Below, piece after piece: positions 9,501-12,384 of a stretch of DNA of 12,384 nucleotides; positions within the stretch are counted from its first letter, which is position 1; each line of letters starts with the position of its first letter. Below the pieces are notes generated by a model. It ran no database searches and had not been told where the DNA came from. It worked only from the letters and a program-made list of their open reading frames with translations. The stretch is from the NCBI GenBank assembly GCA_000697335.1, contig JNEM01013956.1, positions 1 to 12,384 on the forward strand, given 5' to 3'. This DNA is from Conidiobolus incongruus B7586 (lineage: Eukaryota > Entomophthoromycota > Entomophthoromycetes > Entomophthorales > Conidiobolaceae). The position numbers and the translations under genes are program-made.

Positions 9501-9900
9501 AGATAATTTGTAATAAGGTTGATTATTTAGTAATAATTCGATTTCATCAAATATATCTCTTTTTAGTAATAAAGTTTTTAAAACTTTAAAAGCATTGTTA
9601 TGTTTATTAATAACCTTATATAATAAATTTTGAATATTTATAATATCTATAAAGATTTTTTAAAAAAATAAAAATAATGTTAAAATTAATATAAATTATA
9701 TCAGATTGAATTTTTAACTTTTTAATTAAATTAATAAAAGATTTTCTTGAAATTATTAAATTATTAAAAAAGATATCATTCATGATATCTTTTATAATGG
9801 AATTAGTTATTAATTTATAACTTAAATTATTATAACAGATCAAAAAATATGTTCATTAATTAAACCCTTATTTATAACAATTTTGCAATGTTTTTAAAAC
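9500..9900 (-). pseudogene. Outer element: protease/RT linker region, fossil
   Basis: By position, upstream of RT on the minus strand, this should hold the end of protease and the linker. One 75-codon open stretch (9616-9843, minus) lies here. Its protein is lysine-, isoleucine- and asparagine-rich, as any AT-rich frame would be, and I recognise no domain in it. I treat it as a chance-open piece of the fossil, not a gene. Confidence 0.4.
9768..9793. other. Perfect 11-bp hairpin
   Basis: AAAAGATATCA and its complement TGATATCTTTT flank a 4-base loop (TTCA). It lies inside the decayed pol of the outer element. No T-run context or neighbouring gene suggests a terminator. It is probably incidental. 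Confidence 0.4.
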
Positions 9901-11468
9901 CAATTAAAACTTAAAATAGAATTATATTTTATAAAACCTATTATAAATTAAATTCTTTTAAAATAACTTTTTATTAATGAGATATTATAATATAAAAATC
10001 CTTTAATTATTTGTTAGGTATAATTTATATAATTTAATACTTTATTATTTAATCATAAGATTGTTTAAATCTCTTAACAATATCTTTATTAATAAGCACA
10101 CTATTATATTTAAAGTTAAGTAAAAAAAAACAAGATATTAATTTAAAGTACCTTTAAAGACTTATAAGGAACATAACTAATTTTTATTAAAATCTAATAA
10201 ATAAAAGTTTAAATAAATATTACTCTTCTTTTCTAATCAATTTTAAATTAAATTTTGATTTTTTGAATATAATTTCAAAAGTTTATTATAAGGAATTTTT
10301 AATAAAAATTTTTTTTTGTTATTTTAACAAAATTAAATTAAATTTAAACTAGATTAATGAATAATTATTAATTATTAATCTGTTAATTACTTTCTCTATT
10401 GTTCGCTTAAATATTATTATTTGAAACTATATCACTAAGGTTTTTGCTATTAAATAATTTCTTAAGACATTTATTCTAATTGTGATTTATATTAATTTAT
10501 CTATAATAAAAGCATCTTTTATTTTTTTTAAGTATAATTTCTCTTTTTTAAAAAAAATCTTTTTCTTTTATATTATAAATATATCTATAATATTAAGGTT
10601 AAATAATTTAGATTAAATATTATTAAAGTTTATATAAAGACTCTTATTTATTCCTTTAATATAATTCTAATTATTTTTTACTTTAATAGCTATTTTAATC
10701 AAAATAGAAAACTAATTATTTTTATATTAATCTTAAAATAAACAACTATAAAAATATTAAGCTTGAGTCTTCTCTTAAGTCTATTTTTTTATTTTTAAAT
10801 AAGTTAAGAATTTTTAATTTTAGTAAATTTTTCTATAAAATTTTTAATTGAAGATTTTTAAATAATTTTTTGCTAGCTTATTTTAAATTAAAATAGCTAT
10901 ATCTGATAAGTAAAACCTTTACTTAATTATTTATTCAAAATTAATTAAATGTTTAGATTTTATCAAGATAAAAAAACTATTAATAAGATTAAGTATATCT
11001 TTTAAATATTTTCACCACTAAAGTTTAATATGAAAGGTTAATTTAAAAACTGAAATTTTTATTAAATCATTTAAATCTAAAGTTTTGATTTCTTTAAGAT
11101 ATTTAATTAGCTTGTTCAAAAACTCTCCTAGTTTTTCAGGAGATTTTAAGTAATTATAAGTAGTTAAATTATTTACAAAGAAATTTACTTTATTAAAGTT
11201 TTTTAAAATAAATAATAAAACTCTATGATTATTCACTACAGCTATCATTTATTATATATAGTTAATTTGTTTGGTTTATTTTAGTTTTAATTTATACTCA
11301 ACAAAAATACTATTAGTATTGATAAAATCTTGTTTATTAATAGAATGATGGTTATTATTATTAAAACTTTAAGTATTCATCTTATTTTAGTTATATATAG
11401 AATAATAAGTGATATTTATAAAATCTTTAATGATAATAATAAAAGTATTTTTAATTTTTCTTAATTAC
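9900..11468 (-). pseudogene. Outer element: gag region and 5' leader, fossil
   Basis: About 1.5 kb lies between the 5' LTR and the pre-RT segment on the minus strand, the expected place of leader, gag and possibly the start of protease. A 76-codon open stretch (11018-11248, minus) begins about 220 bases inside the LTR, a reasonable place for the start of gag. It has a Leu/Lys-rich helical look, but I cannot match it to a capsid family. No zinc knuckle could be read with confidence. The call is by position and by the continuity of the element. Confidence 0.45.
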
Positions 11469-11771
11469 TGTTACTATATAAGTAAATAATAATAATTAAA
11501 GATAGAGAAAGTAAATCTCTCAATATTTTAAAAAATATTTGATAATAAAATCCTATAATATTAAATTAATAACTAATAATAATAAAATATATTAATAATT
11601 AGGTAAAAAGATTTATATTATGTTTTTTATAATATTATAAAGAGAGAGAAATATATAAAAATAAATATGTATAGTTAAGTAATAGTATAGTTACTTAAAT
11701 ATAAATTTATAGATATTAATAAGATTTAATTTAAATAATTAAATCTTTAGTAATAAATTGAAATAAAAGGA
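11469..11771 (-). repeat. 5' LTR of the outer element, cut off at an adapter junction
   Basis: This stretch matches 163-475 closely and in the same orientation. It begins at TGTTACTATATAAGTA (11469), which on the minus strand is the CA end of the LTR. Similarity runs through AATTGAAATAAAAGGA and stops exactly where a synthetic Tn5 mosaic end begins at 11772. By comparison with the other copy only the last dozen or so bases of the LTR are missing. The loss is therefore most simply an assembly break rather than biology. Confidence 0.78.
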
Positions 11772-11790
11772 AGATGTGTATAAGAGACAG
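11772..11790 (+). other. Synthetic Tn5 mosaic end (tagmentation adapter), left copy
   Basis: The 19 bases AGATGTGTATAAGAGACAG are an exact match to the engineered Tn5 mosaic end used in Nextera-type libraries. The mosaic end is a laboratory hybrid of the natural Tn5 outside and inside ends, so an exact copy is not expected in a wild eukaryotic genome. Its CAG end points right, toward the insert, as in a library molecule. Confidence 0.97.
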
Positions 11791-12101
11791 ATATATAATA
11801 TAAAACTTGGTAGAAATTTAATGAAAGAAAAAATTAAAATATAATTAAAAAGAATATAATTTTATATTAGGAATATTAAGTATATAAATATATTCGTTAT
11901 AATAAAATAGGTTATTTATATATATTGTTTTATATATATAAGGGTAAAATTAAAGGGATTATTATAGAAGTTAATAATTAAAAAATATAATCATTATTAT
12001 ATAATGCATTTTTTATATCTTGTTATAATAAAATAATAAATAGTTTTAAAATAATATTATTTAGTTTAACTTAAGACTTTTACTATTATATATATATATA
12101 T
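11791..12101. other. 311-bp insert between two mosaic ends; probable misassembled library fragment
   Basis: The base composition matches the rest of the window (very AT-rich, ending in a TA run), so it is likely from the same genome. It shows no visible similarity to any LTR or domain here. Flanked by inward-facing mosaic ends, it has the exact layout of one tagmented library insert. Its true genomic location is unknown. No coding potential is seen. Confidence 0.85.
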
Positions 12102-12120
12102 CTGTCTCTTATACACATCT
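12102..12120 (-). other. Synthetic Tn5 mosaic end (tagmentation adapter), right copy
   Basis: The bases CTGTCTCTTATACACATCT are the exact reverse complement of the element at 11772-11790. Together the two copies enclose the 311-bp insert in inverted orientation. None of the longer platform-specific adapter sequence follows, so adapter trimming or assembly removed it. Confidence 0.97.
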
Positions 12121-12384
12121 AATAATGGAAAATATTTCAAATATTTAAATATAATTAAGGGTTTTTATTTATAAATTAGGTAGTAATATTCATCTAAAGA
12201 TATTTTATATAAATAAAATATAATTAAATAAAGTTTAAGGTTTTTAAAATCTAATATTTTAGTAATTACTTTTTCTATAACTTAACTTAAGCAAAAAAGT
12301 TATAATTAAAGAAGTTAGGTTAATTAAACCATCTACCAATATTATGTTTAAAAGTATTAATAAATAAAATTATAAATAAAAGAG
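12121..12384. other. AT-rich end segment, nothing recognisable
   Basis: There is no open frame of useful length, no RNA gene and no match to the LTRs of either element. It does not continue the outer 5' LTR, whose missing end should read like AAGTATCAATTAGGTAACA. Because it follows an adapter junction, its adjacency to the rest of the window is doubtful. Confidence 0.5.

Larger units (their letters stand above)
163..11771 (-). mobile_element. Outer Ty3/Gypsy LTR retrotransposon, decayed fossil, interrupted by two later insertions
   Basis: A long direct repeat links about 163-485 with 11469-11771, and these are read as the two LTRs. Between them, after setting aside 1838-7536 and 8518-8924, about 4.88 kb of interior remains, a normal size for Ty3/Gypsy. 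On the minus strand the order is gag-like region (nearest 11468), pre-RT segment, reverse transcriptase (about 8925-9500), RNase H (about 7760-8400) and integrase (486-1837). The order RT-RNase H-integrase identifies Ty3/Gypsy rather than Ty1/Copia. The element is thoroughly broken, with many breaks in every domain, and cannot be active. The changes look RIP-like, so LTR divergence is not a usable clock. It is older than the two insertions it contains. Its 5' LTR is cut at an adapter sequence. Confidence 0.85.

Noticed and set aside
9616-9843. 75-codon open frame on the minus strand
   Set aside because: It lies inside the decayed pol of the outer element between protease and RT. It has AT-driven Lys/Ile/Asn composition and no recognisable domain. 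Not a gene in its own right.
11018-11248. 76-codon open frame on the minus strand
   Set aside because: It sits where the start of gag of the outer element is expected and shows no independent family match. Treated as a fragment of the fossil, not a separate gene.
12086-12101. TA dinucleotide run and many other AT microsatellite-like tracts
   Set aside because: Short TA runs occur throughout the window and follow from composition. They are not a distinct repeat array.
11772-12120. A natural Tn5-like or other DNA transposon with inverted terminal repeats
   Set aside because: The termini are exactly the synthetic mosaic end, not the natural Tn5 outside or inside end. The insert has no coding content, and I saw no 9-bp duplication. 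A library artefact explains everything.
1-12384. Mitochondrial or other organelle DNA, suggested by very high AT content
   Set aside because: No organelle genes, tRNAs or rRNAs are seen. The content is nested nuclear-type LTR retrotransposons.

Overview
This window is extremely AT-rich, dense in TA steps and stop codons in all frames, and holds no intact host gene, tRNA, rRNA or CRISPR array. Almost all of it is a nest of decayed Ty3/Gypsy LTR retrotransposons. The decay is dominated by what look like C-to-T and G-to-A transitions, as expected of repeat-induced point mutation (RIP). A gene-empty AT-rich compartment of a filamentous ascomycete is therefore the most likely source. That assignment is inference, because no host gene is present to confirm it.

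Layout: 1-162 is featureless flank. An outer Ty3/Gypsy element runs on the minus strand from its 3' LTR (about 163-485) to its 5' LTR (from 11469, cut off at 11771). Its interior lies in three blocks. The integrase part is at 486-1837, the RNase H part at 7537-8517, and RT, the pre-RT segment and gag at 8925-11468. These add up to about 4.88 kb. The first gap is filled by a second, complete-looking element of another Ty3/Gypsy family (about 1838-7536), also on the minus strand. It has two ~400-bp LTRs and a 4.9-kb interior with gag, protease, RT, RNase H, integrase and a possible chromodomain tail. The second gap is filled by a solo LTR (8518-8924) of the same family as the inner element, in the opposite orientation and clearly less decayed than its relatives.

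The right end carries two exact 19-bp synthetic Tn5 mosaic ends facing each other (11772-11790 and 12102-12120) around a 311-bp insert. This is the structure of a tagmentation (Nextera-type) library molecule, not a natural element. It almost certainly marks a chimeric or adapter-contaminated join in the assembly. It cuts the outer 5' LTR short, so nothing to the right of 11771 can be assumed contiguous with the rest. The last 264 bases hold nothing recognisable.

The interpretation is a graveyard of silenced retroelements built by at least three insertions, plus one sequencing artefact. I see no sign of a new functional system.
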